A DNA stretch of 64,000 nucleotides, from the NCBI GenBank assembly GCA_016802295.1, contig JAESIW010000137.1, positions 1,107,318 to 1,171,317 of the forward strand, written 5' to 3'. The DNA comes from Brachionus rotundiformis (Eukaryota; Rotifera; Eurotatoria; Ploima; Brachionidae). The translations under genes were made by a program, and so were the position numbers. Below are positions 24,001 through 35,479 of the stretch, piece by piece. The notes beneath the pieces were generated by a model. The model searched no databases and had not been told where the DNA came from. It saw only the letters and a program-made list of their open reading frames with translations. How positions within the stretch are numbered: position 1 is the stretch's first letter; every line of letters begins with the position of its first letter.

Positions 24001-25177
24001 TTAAATTATAAATTATCTCTGTTTATCATTTATCTCCTTAAATATATTTTTTAATTTATTATCAGATTTTCATATACCAAAAATAAAGTTAAAAATGTTA
24101 ACCTACCATTATCATTTACTGATAAAATTTTTGCCCGATACCACTTTTTATCCTCTGAGTATCGACCAGCATAAATCAAAGTATCGTCAATAAACTCCAC
24201 TTGACTATTTCGGTTATTAACTGGATTATCATAAAATAAGCTATAATTTAAAATTGGCAATATTTTAAACCAAAAACATCAAAACAAAAAAAAGTACTTG
24301 ATTTTTTCCTCAAAAATTTCCTTTCGGTAAAAGACATCTTTATATTGAATAAAGAAAAGAAACGGACTGACCACATGTGAGACAAAGCAATCGAATTTGT
24401 TGCTCGAGTCCAGAAAATTGTATTTTAATTTTTTATATTTAAATTGATCACTTAGTTTGGAGCTTTTGCCTGCGGATTGGGAGGCTGACAAACTGGAATT
24501 GGAAATATTTTTTTTCATCAAGTTTTTTTTTTTTAATTGAAAACCGGACTTTTCTATTGAATCACTTGAGAAATCAATTAAGTTTTCATCTATTGCCTTC
24601 TTTTTTGGCCAAGTTGAAACACATTTTGGTGAAGAAAATGATGGCAAATTGGCTGAAATGCATCTATCCAAACTATTTATTTGACTATTTATCACTGAGT
24701 AGGAAACGTTATCAATTTTATCAATTAAAATTGAACGAACGCTTGGATCTGAATTTATGCTTTCAGGTAAAAAGTCTCTTTTTGCTGAGATTCCAACTTG
24801 ATTTGAATTTACACATGACTTTGTATCATTTATCCGCCTAGTAATTGAGAGAAAATTTTCCAGTTCTGAATAAAAATTGTAGCTTATCAACAGCATTTAA
24901 TTTTTGATTATTATTTACCTTTTTGAAGCTGTTCACAGTAAAGAATTGATTGCTTATGAAAATTTTTTATAAAATTAGATAACAGAATTTTATTCTCGGA
25001 TAAATTTAATAAGTCAGGATGTGTTTGATATACTTGTTGGATAATCTTGTTTAGAAAAGTTAACTAAAATATGATATTAATAAATAAATTTACTGTTTTA
25101 TATATGTCCTCGATGAAATAGACTCTGCTGTCAATTTCCTCCAATTCTTTATAGATTTGATCAGAGTAATTAGTCAT
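21096..25177 (-). CDS. double-Tudor protein with C-terminal CCCH zinc finger
   Basis: Eight exons: 25177-25094, 25063-24919, 24865-24298, 24240-24107, 22968-22841, 22789-22637, 22587-21321, 21268-21096. All phases agree; 884 codons give 883 residues. Seen: an N-terminal helical and Ser-rich region (about 1-260); eTudor 1 spanning exons 4-6 (TLIYAGRYSEDKKWYRAKIL, then VLYIDYGNSETL, a textbook methyl-arginine cage strand); eTudor 2 in exon 7 (ICVAYSPRDKLWYRAKITNL, LIYIDYGTCDYL); an acidic linker; and in the last exon a C-x8-C-x4-C-x3-H finger (CEQFNQFGYCNKKMCHLYH), close to the RNA-binding CCCH spacing. Known: multi-Tudor proteins bind symmetric-dimethylarginine tails of PIWI proteins and build germ granules. 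A role in the piRNA pathway is therefore inferred. Exon 8 depends on acceptor CACTAAAAG, because the upstream CAG would give an immediate stop. Intron 4 (1.1 kb) contains a LINE remnant. I do not recognise a named orthologue. Confidence 0.85.
23505..23830 (+). mobile_element. non-LTR retrotransposon remnant inside a Tudor-gene intron
   Basis: On the strand opposite the host gene, in its fourth intron. A decayed reverse-transcriptase frame reads DDIDSLISGCN (as in the DDID.L..W segment) at 23500 and, near 23745, a close match to the LYxSLVRPHLEYAxPxWSPY segment (SLVRPHLEYAIPI). Internal stops show it is dead. The same protein segment is preserved better at 45.9 kb, so both belong to one family. 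Confidence 0.65.
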
Positions 25178-26200
25178 TTTAAAACAGATAGAATATTAAA
25201 TAATTAATAATGTTCAGTTTAAATATATTTGACTTTTTTTAATTAAAATTACTATCAAAGCGTGTCTATTTGTATTATACTCAATGCAACAAAACTGAGT
25301 TAAAAATATGTTTTTTTTTAATTTTAAATTTTCTTTTAAGTCACGTGATTAAAATTTATGAGGAAAATTTTTTTTGTTTGTTTATGTTTAAGACTTTTAT
25401 TTTATTAAAAGAATAAATATTGTATAAATTTCTTGGAAATTGTGCAGAATTCATTTTTTAGAAATTAAATGGATCCAAATTAATTAGTGAATTATAATCA
25501 AGAATTTATTAAAAGACAAAATTAATTAAAAACAGGACTAAGTTTCTACTTCACCAAATAATTATTTAATACTTCACCAAAATAAATCACCAAAGAAATA
25601 ATAAAAAATGAACCAAACAAATATATTTTTCACCAAAACAATTCTATTCCACCAAAAAAAATTATTTTTTAACCATATTTATTAATTATTTTTAACCAAA
25701 AATATTTATTTCAACCAAAATAATAGTTTATATCACCAAAAATAATACAAATCAAAAATCAAACCAAAAATAATTATTGAACTATCAAAGCTTGTTTTGC
25801 CTTTGCAGGTCTTGCAGGTTTTCTTTCTTCGCTAATAATGGTATTTCACATCCAGGAATATTTAGAAGTTCTTGCAAATGTTATTCTTGATCTACATGAA
25901 CATTTTCCGTTCTAGAAAAAGACCAAATCGGGTATTATGACATATAGACAAGGTTTAGTATATTATTTATCAAATTATTGTATAAAATACTTATTATTAA
26001 ACGATGAAAGACTAAGCCCGGATACAAAGACTCATTTTATCTTTTTTAGACCTTTTTTGACAAAATGCATGGATACCAAATAAATGATATTTAGTCTTGA
26101 TTTTTATTTAACTTTTTTAAGTAATATTTATTTATTTATTTAAATAATAAATAATAAGAAAAATAGATAAAAATAATATTTATTAACAAAAAAACATTCA
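25178..26200. other. intergenic, with an ORF remnant and a motif cluster
   Basis: AT-rich. Holds the ACCAAA cluster listed separately. On the minus strand, about 25783-25890 reads LLNIPGCEIPLLAKKENLQD before a stop, with another stop just upstream. It looks like a decayed scrap of a protein gene that I cannot assign. Confidence 0.4.
25545..25770. repeat. degenerate ACCAAA-motif cluster
   Basis: Within about 220 bases the word ACCAAA, mostly as TTCACCAAA or TCACCAAAA, occurs about a dozen times on the plus strand at irregular 10-30 base spacing, separated by A/T-only sequence. The strand asymmetry (almost no TTTGGT) and density are not expected from base composition. It could be a decayed minisatellite or a protein-binding cluster. 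A weaker cluster of the same kind lies at 60.0-60.25 kb. Confidence 0.55.
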
Positions 26201-27241
26201 TTAAAAACCACGTAATTTTTCATAAAATTTGATGCTGAATGCAACTTTGGGAATGTCCTCTGGAGGTATGAGAACAACTTCAGCCTTCTCTGTATCGAAT
26301 TGTTGGAAGTTGTCACTAAGAATATCGTTCAGAAATTTTTTACAGTATGTCAAATTAAACCGATTGTCTATTGATCTACCCCAATCAATTACTTCTTGGA
26401 AAATCTTTTTCTCACTTTCAATTCCGCATTTGGTCACGCTTTTCTTTATTTTGTAATTAGATTCGTTCTTTAGATAAGGACTTGACAAATTCAGATTTCC
26501 TAGTAAGTACCGCAAAACCACATGTGATGTCTCATGAATAAAAAGTCGAACAAACTCTAGTTTTAGTGCAATTTCCTTAACTTCAGAGGAAAAACATCTA
26601 TAATTAGATATTCTTAAAAAAGGTCGTGTATTAATGTAGATACGATCTTTTCCAGAAAAGCCTCCAATTGTATCAAAGTCACTGTTAAAAAAAATCAGCT
26701 TTAAATTTGAATAGTCGTAAAAAGGTTTATCGATCTCTTCAATCAAATCATTCATTACATTTGTAATGTTTTTGATGATATTTTTGTTTTTAATTAAAGT
26801 TTGGAACATCGAGTGATATACAGAATACTCTTTTTGGTCAACATTGGTGTCTATTGACCAAAAATTTTTTAGAATATCTATAATAATTTCTTTCGAACAT
26901 TTCTTGTTCGGAAAGCTTGACTTGCTTGCGTGAAGTAAAAAAAAAGACTGTGCCAGAATTTTTTCCGAGTTTGTCTGATCATCCAAAAGTTCCATAAAGC
27001 CATTCAAAATTGAAATATTAAATTTATCAATTTTCTTAATTGCTGAATTTAGGCAAAAATTCTTGACTATAGCTGCTTTGGTTTCAGCAATTATTTTTTG
27101 CTCTGTTTCATTATATGAGACACTTTGCTTTTCACGTGATTTTGGTGATAAGATGGACAATTCATGGCTCAATTTTACAAAAGAAAAATAGCCTGATTCT
27201 TGGCTTTGCTTGAACAAAATTTTAAAAACTTCGACAGCCAT
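26201..27241 (-). CDS. intronless protein with HETSH zinc-metallopeptidase motif, family unknown
   Basis: A 346-residue single-exon frame without signal peptide or membrane segment. The first half is helical and Lys/Ser-rich. In the second half, residues 236-240 read HETSH inside VRLFIHETSHVVLRYLLG, a hydrophobic-flanked HExxH helix as in zincins. Candidate third ligands are Glu/Asp residues about 35-50 downstream (GIESEKKIFQEVIDWGRSID). Preceding strands (LKLIFFNSDFDTIGGFSG, RIYINTRPFL) resemble the strand plus edge that leads into such helices. Inferred: an intracellular zinc peptidase or a pseudo-enzyme of that fold. I do not recognise the family. Being intronless among multi-exon neighbours suggests retroposition or transfer. 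It lies downstream of, and in the same direction as, no close neighbour, so context gives no role. Start is the first in-frame ATG, with no upstream extension. Confidence 0.6.
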   Translation of the reverse strand: MAVEVFKILFKQSQESGYFSFVKLSHELSILSPKSREKQSVSYNETEQKIIAETKAAIVKNFCLNSAIKKIDKFNISILNGFMELLDDQTNSEKILAQSFFLLHASKSSFPNKKCSKEIIIDILKNFWSIDTNVDQKEYSVYHSMFQTLIKNKNIIKNITNVMNDLIEEIDKPFYDYSNLKLIFFNSDFDTIGGFSGKDRIYINTRPFLRISNYRCFSSEVKEIALKLEFVRLFIHETSHVVLRYLLGNLNLSSPYLKNESNYKIKKSVTKCGIESEKKIFQEVIDWGRSIDNRFNLTYCKKFLNDILSDNFQQFDTEKAEVVLIPPEDIPKVAFSIKFYEKLRGF

Positions 27242-28307
27242 TTTTACAAAAAATTATGATTGTACAAGCTTAGCCCATGAGTGTGACTTTATATTGTAGT
27301 AAAATTAAAGCAAAACAAATTCTTATTTAGATTTTGTTTTAAAATATCTAACTTGACTAAAATTATTAAAAATTAAGTCTAAAAAATTAGAGACAACTTT
27401 ATTTTTGGAAATTTTTAAACAAAATACAGAAAAAAAATCAATTTATTTTCTTATAATTTATAATTTTAAAAGTTCCAGGTTAGATTGATGACATTGTGTG
27501 AGTGCTTTATTCAAACAAAAAAGTCCAAAATCTGGCAATATGAAAAAAAAACTGAGATAAAGTTAAACAAAAATTTTTAACATTATAAAATTTTGTTATC
27601 AAAATTTGTGAAATAGATAAGTACCAATATAATATATTTTTGCTGCGTTTATAGCCATATCAAAAATAAGTAAATTTTAATTTTTGACTAAATTTAAATA
27701 ATTCTAAAAACCTTAAATTTTAATTTGAAAATTTTGAATATTCGAATCTTTTTATAATCTTAATTTTAATTATTATTATAGCCTTGAATCAAATCTCGAC
27801 TAGACTTGATGACTTGATATTTAATTTTTAATTTTTAAAAACAAGTTCCGCATCTAAATAGGATAATAGCCTTTATTTAAGAAATTGTAATTACCAATTT
27901 ACTTTAAGGATACTAGCCTGTCGATTAACTTGTGCTATTATTCCTTGCTAAATGCCGAATTTTAAATTTTAGTTATGAAAGGGTTTACGAAAACAAGTTT
28001 TTTTTTAAACTTTAAAATTCTGAATTTTTTTCAACCTTTTTTTTTCACTCATTATTTAAATGTTCTAAAATGATAAAAAAAAATAATTAGAAACAAATTG
28101 GAAACATCATCAATTTTATTAAACTTATCGATCAGAAATTAAATAGGCCAAGAAAATAAAATATATGTTTATTTTTTCCAGATTATCCATTTTGATATTG
28201 AATGAAAAAAAAATTAAATTATAAGCCTTGATTTAGCCAAAAATAAAATACTTCATACTTTGATCAATTTTTACTGAAAAACTATTTGAAAATCAAATTA
28301 TTGTCAG
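27242..28307. other. intergenic, nothing recognised
   Basis: AT-rich. The stretch near 28090-28150 (ATTTTATTAAACTTATCGAT, then CAGAAATTAAA) resembles 49840-49890, showing that the downstream flank of the decayed EB-module copy and that of copy C are related. Nothing else seen. Confidence 0.5.
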
Positions 28308-29193
28308 TTTCCTAAGCTAAATTGGCAGATATTCAAGCACGAACTTCCGAATGTTCTTTTATTTACTTCAAATAAAGTTTCAAATATAAATTTATTAAAT
28401 AATTATGAAATAGAACTTGTAAATAAAGAATTACCACAAGTGCCTGCGCTCCACTATTGAGTACTAACATGAAAAACAATTAGGGTTGGTAGCTTGAGTT
28501 CTGCTTCTTAAACCCAGATCTGTTCTACATTGACAACCATTTGTTCCTTTGCTTACTTTAAATAAATTTTTATCAAAAAATTATGAAAAAAGATTAATAA
28601 ATATACAGATGCCACAAGCGCTTACACTCCAATATTGAGCTGAATTTTAATTACAATTAGAATTAGGCGTTAGTGTACCGCTCTTAATCCTGGGTTCATT
28701 TTACATTCACAGTCGATGGAACAAGATGACTTGTGTCCATATCTTGTTACTTAAAGAATAATTAATTCATAATATTTTTCAACAGTTTTAATACCACATG
28801 CAGATCCTGACCAAAAAGCCGAAACGTCACATGCGCAGCGTGTACCACTATAAGATGGATTGCAGGTATAAAAGGAAGCATGTGAACGACAGGCAAGACT
28901 TAAATCTTCTCTGCATTCACAATGGGTAGAACAAACTTGGTCAAATGAATATTTGGCAACTTATAGAAATTAGCTTAAATAAATTTAAATATTTTTATGA
29001 TGACTAATTACCACAGCCATTTGTTGCATCTTTCCAGAAGTAAGTTGAATCTTTGCAATAATATTTGGTTCCTGTATATGAACTGGTACAAGAGTAACGT
29101 GTATAATTATTGTAGGATTGACAGCCTAATAGCTTATCTTCTCTACATTGACAATCATCTGCACAAGTATCTTCATATGAATATTTGGAAAAT
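28308..29193 (-). pseudogene. truncated remnant of the EB-module membrane protein gene (copy A')
   Basis: Holds the last few module exons of the family. The part 28740-29160 is nearly identical to 40070-40480 of copy B, including the modules read through ATGCGCAGCGTGTACCACT. The terminal exon has decayed: where intact copies read GSSCSSNCQCSSGNC, this one reads GSSCLNICQFSLGN followed by TGA, losing cysteines. Its upstream side stops abruptly at about 29193, in the middle of a module, where it is joined to a piece of the 19-kb Tudor gene. With neither first exon nor intact last exon it is not a working gene. Confidence 0.75.
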
Positions 29194-29585
29194 CAAAAGC
29201 TTGGCACATAGTTCAAATATTCTTCTCTTATCAAATATAAGTCTTTCAAACATAAGACTTCTTTTCCTTTGAAATCGAGAAACTCTACCTTTAAATAAAA
29301 AATTTTAAATTCTATCTATTAAAAAATAAATCAAATCATTTTACTTCATATGTGGCTAGTTCTAGATTTTCTGTATTATTTGATTTAATAACTTTAGCTC
29401 TGAGCCACAGACCACACATGTTACTTCGAGCAATGACTATTTGTCCAGTTGAAAATATTGTTGATTTTTCGGGCAAAAATTTTTTATCTGCATAATAATT
29501 GCTTTTTTATTTTAGTTTTAATTATAAAAAAAATTTAAAAGTAGATAAAATTAAACTTGATAATAGAATAATCATTATTTAAAAA
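29194..29585 (-). pseudogene. two-block copied fragment of the 19-kb Tudor gene
   Basis: 29194-29530 matches 19268-19600 with almost no differences. It carries the last ~95 bases of exon 3's 5' side, intron 2, all of exon 2 and the start of intron 1. 29550-29585 then matches two short pieces of 20149-20200 (ATTAAACTTGAT; AATAGAATAATCATTATTTA). The source DNA between them (about 550 bases) is missing, as if deleted during or after copying. No promoter, no complete frame. Confidence 0.8.
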
Positions 29586-30081
29586 CTAAGTGTTTTGATA
29601 AGTATTTTGATAGATTACTTAGATATTAAAAAACACTGCTTTTCATTGAGCATCTGGACGAAAGACTCGAGCTTGCCTTTGTTCTAATGTACTATTATCA
29701 GATCATCCAAATGTCCGTATGTACTGTAAACGAACTGGCTATATGTGACACATTAATCCAAAATTTTTACATCAAATATTTAAGTTATATAATAAGACAT
29801 AATTTTTTAGATATTATTTTGTTAAATTATTTTTTAATAATTAAACTGATAAAAAAATTAAAACCATTTCAGAATACACTCTTAATCATTTAGATTGCTT
29901 GAGATACATTCGCAATTTCAATAGTAAACTTTTTTTAGCTCTGACTATTTTTTTATTAATTAATTGAATGAGAAAATATCAAAAGTCATTTTAATCTAAT
30001 AAAAATTTCTTCTATTTGAATTAAAAAAATGATTGAAAGTCTAATTAAAATGTAATTTCAATTTTTTCTATGATCTAAATT
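29586..30081. other. intergenic, nothing recognised
   Basis: AT-rich spacer between the Tudor fragment and copy A. 29649-29690 (GAGCATCT...GAGCTTGCCTTT) weakly echoes the spacer of the 18.2-kb repeat. An open frame at 29687 has no coding character. Confidence 0.4.
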
Positions 30082-33000
30082 TTAAGAACATATTGAACCA
30101 GCACAGCTTCCTGAGCTACATTGACAATTACTTGAGCAGGAACTACCAATTGCTTTTTTATTTACTTCAAATAAATTTTCATTGGATATTTCATATAACA
30201 AAATTAAAAAATAAAAAATTACCGCAAGTGCTTCCGCTCCAGTATCTGCCACTAGTACATATGCATCTATTTCCTAAATATGAATAGCAATTTGGGTTGG
30301 TAGATTGAGTTCTGCATCTTAATCCCAGATCCATTCTACACTGGCAGTCACTGGAACAACCGGACTGGTGACCGTATCTTGTTACTATTTTCATTGAGAA
30401 AAATTTTCATTGAGGAAAAATATTTTTTAATAATTTTGTTACCGCAAGTGGATCCTGACCAAAAAGCCAAAACATGACATGTACAAAGTGTGCCACTATA
30501 TGATGATTCGCAACCATAAAATGACACATAAGAACGACAACCAAGACCTCGATCTTCTCTACATTGACAAGAATTGTCACAGTTAACTCCATACCAATAT
30601 TTATTAACTTTGAAAACAAAAAACTAATTCAAAAAGCTTAATTAAAGAACACATATATTACCACATTGCACCGAATTCCACCATTGGGTAACTGTCTCAC
30701 AAAGACACCTCTTACCATTTATAAAATCACTATAGCATGAATATCCATTTGTGTATGGCCAGCATTTTAATCCTAAATTTTCTTTACATTGACAGTCTGT
30801 AGTACAGTAAACATCTTGAGTTTTTTTATCAACACATTTCTCACCTCCCCAATACTTGGTATTTTCACATGCACATGTTTTGCTCGGTGAATAATCATTG
30901 TAGCATGTATAAGTGCTATCGTAGTCACGACTTTCTAGACCTAGATCTTGGCGACATCGACATGTGGCATTATTTACGACATGATCCAACAATTTCGAAA
31001 CACATGTCGTTCCACTCCAGTAATCGGTATCAATACAATTGCATCTTGTCCCTGTGTAGCCAGAAAAACAAGAAGAACCTTCGCCACTTGAAAGACATTT
31101 GAGTTTCTTGGAATGATCACATGGTTTATTCCAACTATCGCATAACTGACCATATGTTCTGACAGATACTATTGGATTGTTATTTATAAAATTTACTTTA
31201 TTTGAAAGAAGATAATTATCTAAAATTACCACATGATGTTCCACTCCAGTAAGTACCTGCACCACATCTTGATTAAATTTTAATTTATAAAAAATAATAC
31301 GAAACTACAACACAAAGCTTTACTGGCAAATATAATTTCCAGAAGCTGATCCTTGGCAGATCAAATTGGACTTACATCTGTATGTAGTTCCATCACAATA
31401 TTGATTTATGCCAACATAATTTTCTAAAAATAAAAAATCAAAAAAAGAGAAAACGATTCACTCTATCTTGATTAAATGAAAAAAAAATTCTGAAACAGAA
31501 TAAACGAATCCTAGGACCAAGCTTTGATGAAGATTTTTATTACAAATTTATTTTGAAAAAAACTTACGGCATTTGTTGTCTACCCAATATTGAGATGAAG
31601 AGCAACTAATTAGCAAAAAAATGTTTTATTTTTATTGATTTAAATTTAAATCAAAAAAAACCTGCAAGTTCCACTTGGACAACTTAGTCCGGCATAATTT
31701 TGGCATACTGTATTAGATCCACAAGTTTGACTTTCTGGTCTCTTAAATTCTTAATAAAAATAAACAAATAAATATCATTGAAAGTAAAAATTTGACCTAA
31801 ATATTTACCACATTTTGAGCCAGACCAATACATAATAGGCATACAATTGCAAACTCCTGACAAGCATAGCAAGGCCAAGTTGTCTTTGCATTCATAGTTT
31901 TGACTACATGATGATCCTTGATTCTTTTTATTTGCTTAAATTAATAATAATTACAAATTATTTCCTTTTTAATAATTTTCATATTAATCTAACAGCATTG
32001 AGATCCATTCCAATATCTTGAAGCATCACATCTTAAACAGTAAACAGTGACAATATTATAATCATTTTATTTAATTTAAAAAACATAAGTAAAAAGTTTA
32101 AAGTACCGGCACTGACCGTAACATGCTAGACCTAAATTTTGATTACATTCAGAATCCAGAGTGCAACTCACTCCATAACTAAATTTATTTACTTGATTTG
32201 TTTAAAATTATTTATAAAATAAAAATAATTTTCTCATCAATTAAGATTCTAAATTACCACATTGACTTCCATTCCAATATCTTGGATACTGGCACTCACA
32301 AGCTTGTTTACCACCTGTGCTAAGACAAACGAGACCATTGTAATCCTGACATTCATATGTATTTGTACACCAGGTGTTAACAGTTTGCTTTAAAACTTAC
32401 AGAACCAATAAAAGACTAATTATTTTATATTTTTGTTATTTTCTTAATTAATTGTATCCTGTATTAGATTTATTCTTGATATTGATAAACTTTTTATCCA
32501 AATATTCACATAGAAGAAATAAAATTTTTAATTTAAACTAATTTTGGTTCAATTTGAAGAAAAAAGTAAGTTAATCTAACAGAATCAAAGAAGGAATAAA
32601 CCTTCCAATTTACAGTATACAATTTTACTTGATACAAAATTTTATACGGCATTTTGTCGAAGACCAGTAATAGGTTTCAGCACAACTAGAAAGAAATAAA
32701 AATAATCTATTCTTTTATAGATATTTAAAAATAGAAATACAAGCAACGATTGGTCACACAACTGAGTCCATTTTCAGTTTGACATTGGAGCGAATGAGTG
32801 CACCATGTACCATTTATTTCTTTTAATCCTGTAAAAAGTAATTTTTATAATATATGTCGGTACAAATTGAAAAAAGCTTACGGCATGTATTGTAAGACCA
32901 ATAATGGGTTGAAGAGCATCTTATTTAACAAATAAAAGCTAATTATTTGGATAAAAAAAGAGAAAAAATCTTACACACATTGATTGATTGTTTGGTCACA

Positions 33001-34406
33001 GACAAGTCCCAATGTTGCATTACATGCAAATGAATTATTACAATTTAATCCACTTGAAATAGGCGAAACTTTTAAAAATTTATGAAAAATAAAATTGAAT
33101 TATTAAAAACATATTATATGAAAAATTATATAATTAAGAATTAAATTTTGAATTTTTATTTTCTATCTCAAGATCTATTTACCACAAAATGAAGTATTCC
33201 AAAAATTGCTATTTGTGCAAGCACAATACGAATTGACACATGAGAGCCTAGTTGTTGTGTCACATAAGAGTGAACCATTGCAATATTCGCCATAAGTCAT
33301 TCGTTTAACTTTTAAAAAAAAAAATTAATTATTTCTCATCTAAAATGTTATATCTCAATTAAAAAGATAAACACGTACTGCACTTATCATTTGACCAAAA
33401 ATAGTTATCAAGACATTTACAAGTTGTGTCACAATATAATCCAGTATCACTAGTACACTCTTCTGTTGAAGCACAAGCTACAGTGACACTTTTCTGCGCT
33501 TTGCACAAACTGACAGCTGAATCCCAATAGTTATAAGCAGGACATGTACATTTGTATGGATACTGTTCAGTTATATTACAAATTAGTCCTTGGGATGGAT
33601 TACAGCCTGCTGTTATTCGACATGTACCCATGTAAGATTGAACATTGTCACAATATGTTCCATTCCAAAAGTTCAAATTTGGATCTGAGCAACTGCATTG
33701 ATTGCCTGAACAAACCAATTTTGTCCCTAGTTGGCATTGTTCATCACTCGAACATGTTTCATTATAATATGACTTTTTTTCTAATTAATTATTTTAAAAC
33801 AAAAGCATTTCATTAAATATTAGATTTTTTTTTATTTGGATAATCTTACGACAATAGGAATTGGTGCTGTCCCACCATCTATCTGTTGTGCATGAACAAA
33901 CCTTTGATTGCTTTGTAGAATCATACAAACAGCTTTGATCACAACAGCAGTCACTGGCACTTGAACATGATATTCCATTCAAATGCTTTTTAACACATTT
34001 CAGCATAGTTTGATTGTAAAATGTTGTTGTTGTGCAATTACAGTATCCATTCTGACAGACCAAATTTTGGCCTGGTTCACATTCAGAATCAAAATCACAA
34101 TGTTCACCGTACAGTCGTTTTGAATTCAAACTTCCCAATAGTCCAAAATAAAAACCAGCCGCTATCATAACTATCAAAATCGAAACATTCACAACAACTG
34201 CGCAGAATAGTGGACTGATGATAAACTTGCTTGACAATGGTTTTGCTATTTCTTTTGGTACTTTAACATCATACTAAAATTTTTTTTAGAAAATTTATTT
34301 GAAAATATAAATATTAATCAAATTAATTAATAAATAAATTGAATTTAACTTGATAGATTGTTTTCATCTCAGCTTTTTTATTAGAATTTTTGTCTCTTTC
34401 GATCAT
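30082..34406 (-). CDS. type II membrane protein with tandem EB-like cysteine-rich modules, copy A
   Basis: Starts at ATG 34406 (exon 1, 34406-34350: MIERDKNSNKKAEMKTIYQ); exon 2 (34273-33850) continues YDVKVPKEIAKPLSSKF and a single membrane helix FCAVVVNVSILIVMIAAGF. Exon 3 is 33780-33378. About a dozen further small exons run to TAA 30082. No signal peptide: a charged cytoplasmic tail of ~35 residues then the helix, so the cysteine-rich part is outside (type II). The ectodomain is about 20 modules of pattern C-x5-C-x5-L-x-C-x3-C-x-C-x5-YWSG-x2-C, resembling EB modules rather than EGF domains (no EGF spacing, no calcium motif, and each ends in a W-rich loop). Function unknown; a surface receptor or coat protein is plausible. 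The C-terminus is short (GSCAGSICS). I did not resolve every small exon. Confidence 0.7.
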
Positions 34407-34860
34407 ATTTTAATTATCTTAATGTAATTAACAAAAGCAAAATTCTAGTAGTTGACTTGAATTTAAGGGTTTATATAAATTATATATAAATTTTTAAATA
34501 ATCTAAAAAATATGGCTTTATTTTATTATTTATACAATTAACCTTAAGGATTAGAATAAGCTTATTTTAAATTGTCGAATTTTTATGGTTATTCTATTTA
34601 TTTTCTTAAGATGTTTAATTTGAATTAAAAGAAAAATTAGCTAAAAATTTAAAATTAAATTTGTACTTTAAAATTAAAAAATCTCTTAAAAAAAACATTC
34701 GTGAAATTTTTCCATTAATTTGATAAAATTTCAGAAGTTTAATTTTAATTAAATTTTTCGGTTTAGAAGTCTTTTCTAAGAAATCTTTGAATTCTCTTTT
34801 TCAAAATCTTATTTTGCAAAGGTAAATTTATTTCAATAAAGTAAAGAATATGATTTGAAT

Positions 34861-34970
34861 TTGGTGATACTTGATGCCGAGACGCCAAGAAAACGGACTG
34901 AAAAGACAAGCAAAGCACTAGATACGTCCGCTGCAGCTAAATTTCCTGCAGTCATGTCGGTCGGATGCTT
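34861..34970 (+). pseudogene. decayed fragment of the SNW1 gene
   Basis: 34861-34970 aligns with 47157-47268 of the intact SNW1 gene on the same strand. Shared tracts include GATGCCGAGAC, GGACTGAAAAGACA against AGACTGAAAAGACA, GCAAAGCACT and CTGCAG.CATG.CGGTC. It shows many substitutions and small indels, so the frame is broken. Only about 110 bases of the gene are present, so it is not a processed copy. Confidence 0.7.
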
Positions 34971-35027
34971 AAATTTTTTTTTAAGAAGTCTTCCTAGTTT
35001 TTTTGATTCACATTTTTAAGACGAAAA

Positions 35028-35180
35028 CTGATAAACCTTTTCCTTACCATTAATGTCTTTATTTCTGACCATCATTGAATAGCTAAGTTTGAAAATTTTC
35101 TAATCACTTTTTCACTCCATTTGCTTCTTTCTCTATGATTTTTTTTTAAATAATTAATTGATATCTTATATTTCCATGGT
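35028..35180 (-). pseudogene. decayed copy of exon 6 of the double-Tudor gene
   Basis: 35028-35180 aligns with 22668-22845. Shared tracts include CCATTAATGTCT, ATTT.TGACCATC, GTTTGAAAATT against GTCTGAAAATT, CTAATC, TCACTCCA and the TTTCCATGG region of the preceding intron. Divergence is heavy, with frame breaks. It sits 60 bases from the SNW1 scrap although the parents are about 25 kb apart on either side. Confidence 0.6.
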
Positions 35181-35479
35181 CTAATGTGACTAAATTTTTT
35201 AAAATAAATATTATTTACTTATCATTTTACTCTAAATTATTAAAGAAATATCTATATTGAAAAATTTTTATTTAAATTTTTTACACAATTAACAATATGC
35301 TAAGTAAAAATATATAAAGTTAAAGTGACAAATCGTTTTCTTTTTTATTTGTATTGTAATCTAGAGTTAGTTACCACGAATATCTTCAATTGATCCATTA
35401 CTTGCCAATGCATCGCACTTCCTTAAAAGGCTTGCTTTTTTTTTCTTCCTTTTAAAGACAGGCGTTAGCATGATGATCT

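Noticed and set aside
33544..33816. Plus-strand frames opposite the EB-module exons (also 30869-31102, 40774-41007, 43455-43727, 50841-51074, 53522-53794)
   Set aside because: They are mirror shadows of the cysteine-rich exons, recur only because those exons are duplicated, and contain no family motif.
30082..34406. EGF-repeat protein
   Set aside because: Cysteine spacing lacks the EGF C-x-C-G pattern and calcium-binding signature; modules end in a W-rich loop as in EB-type domains.
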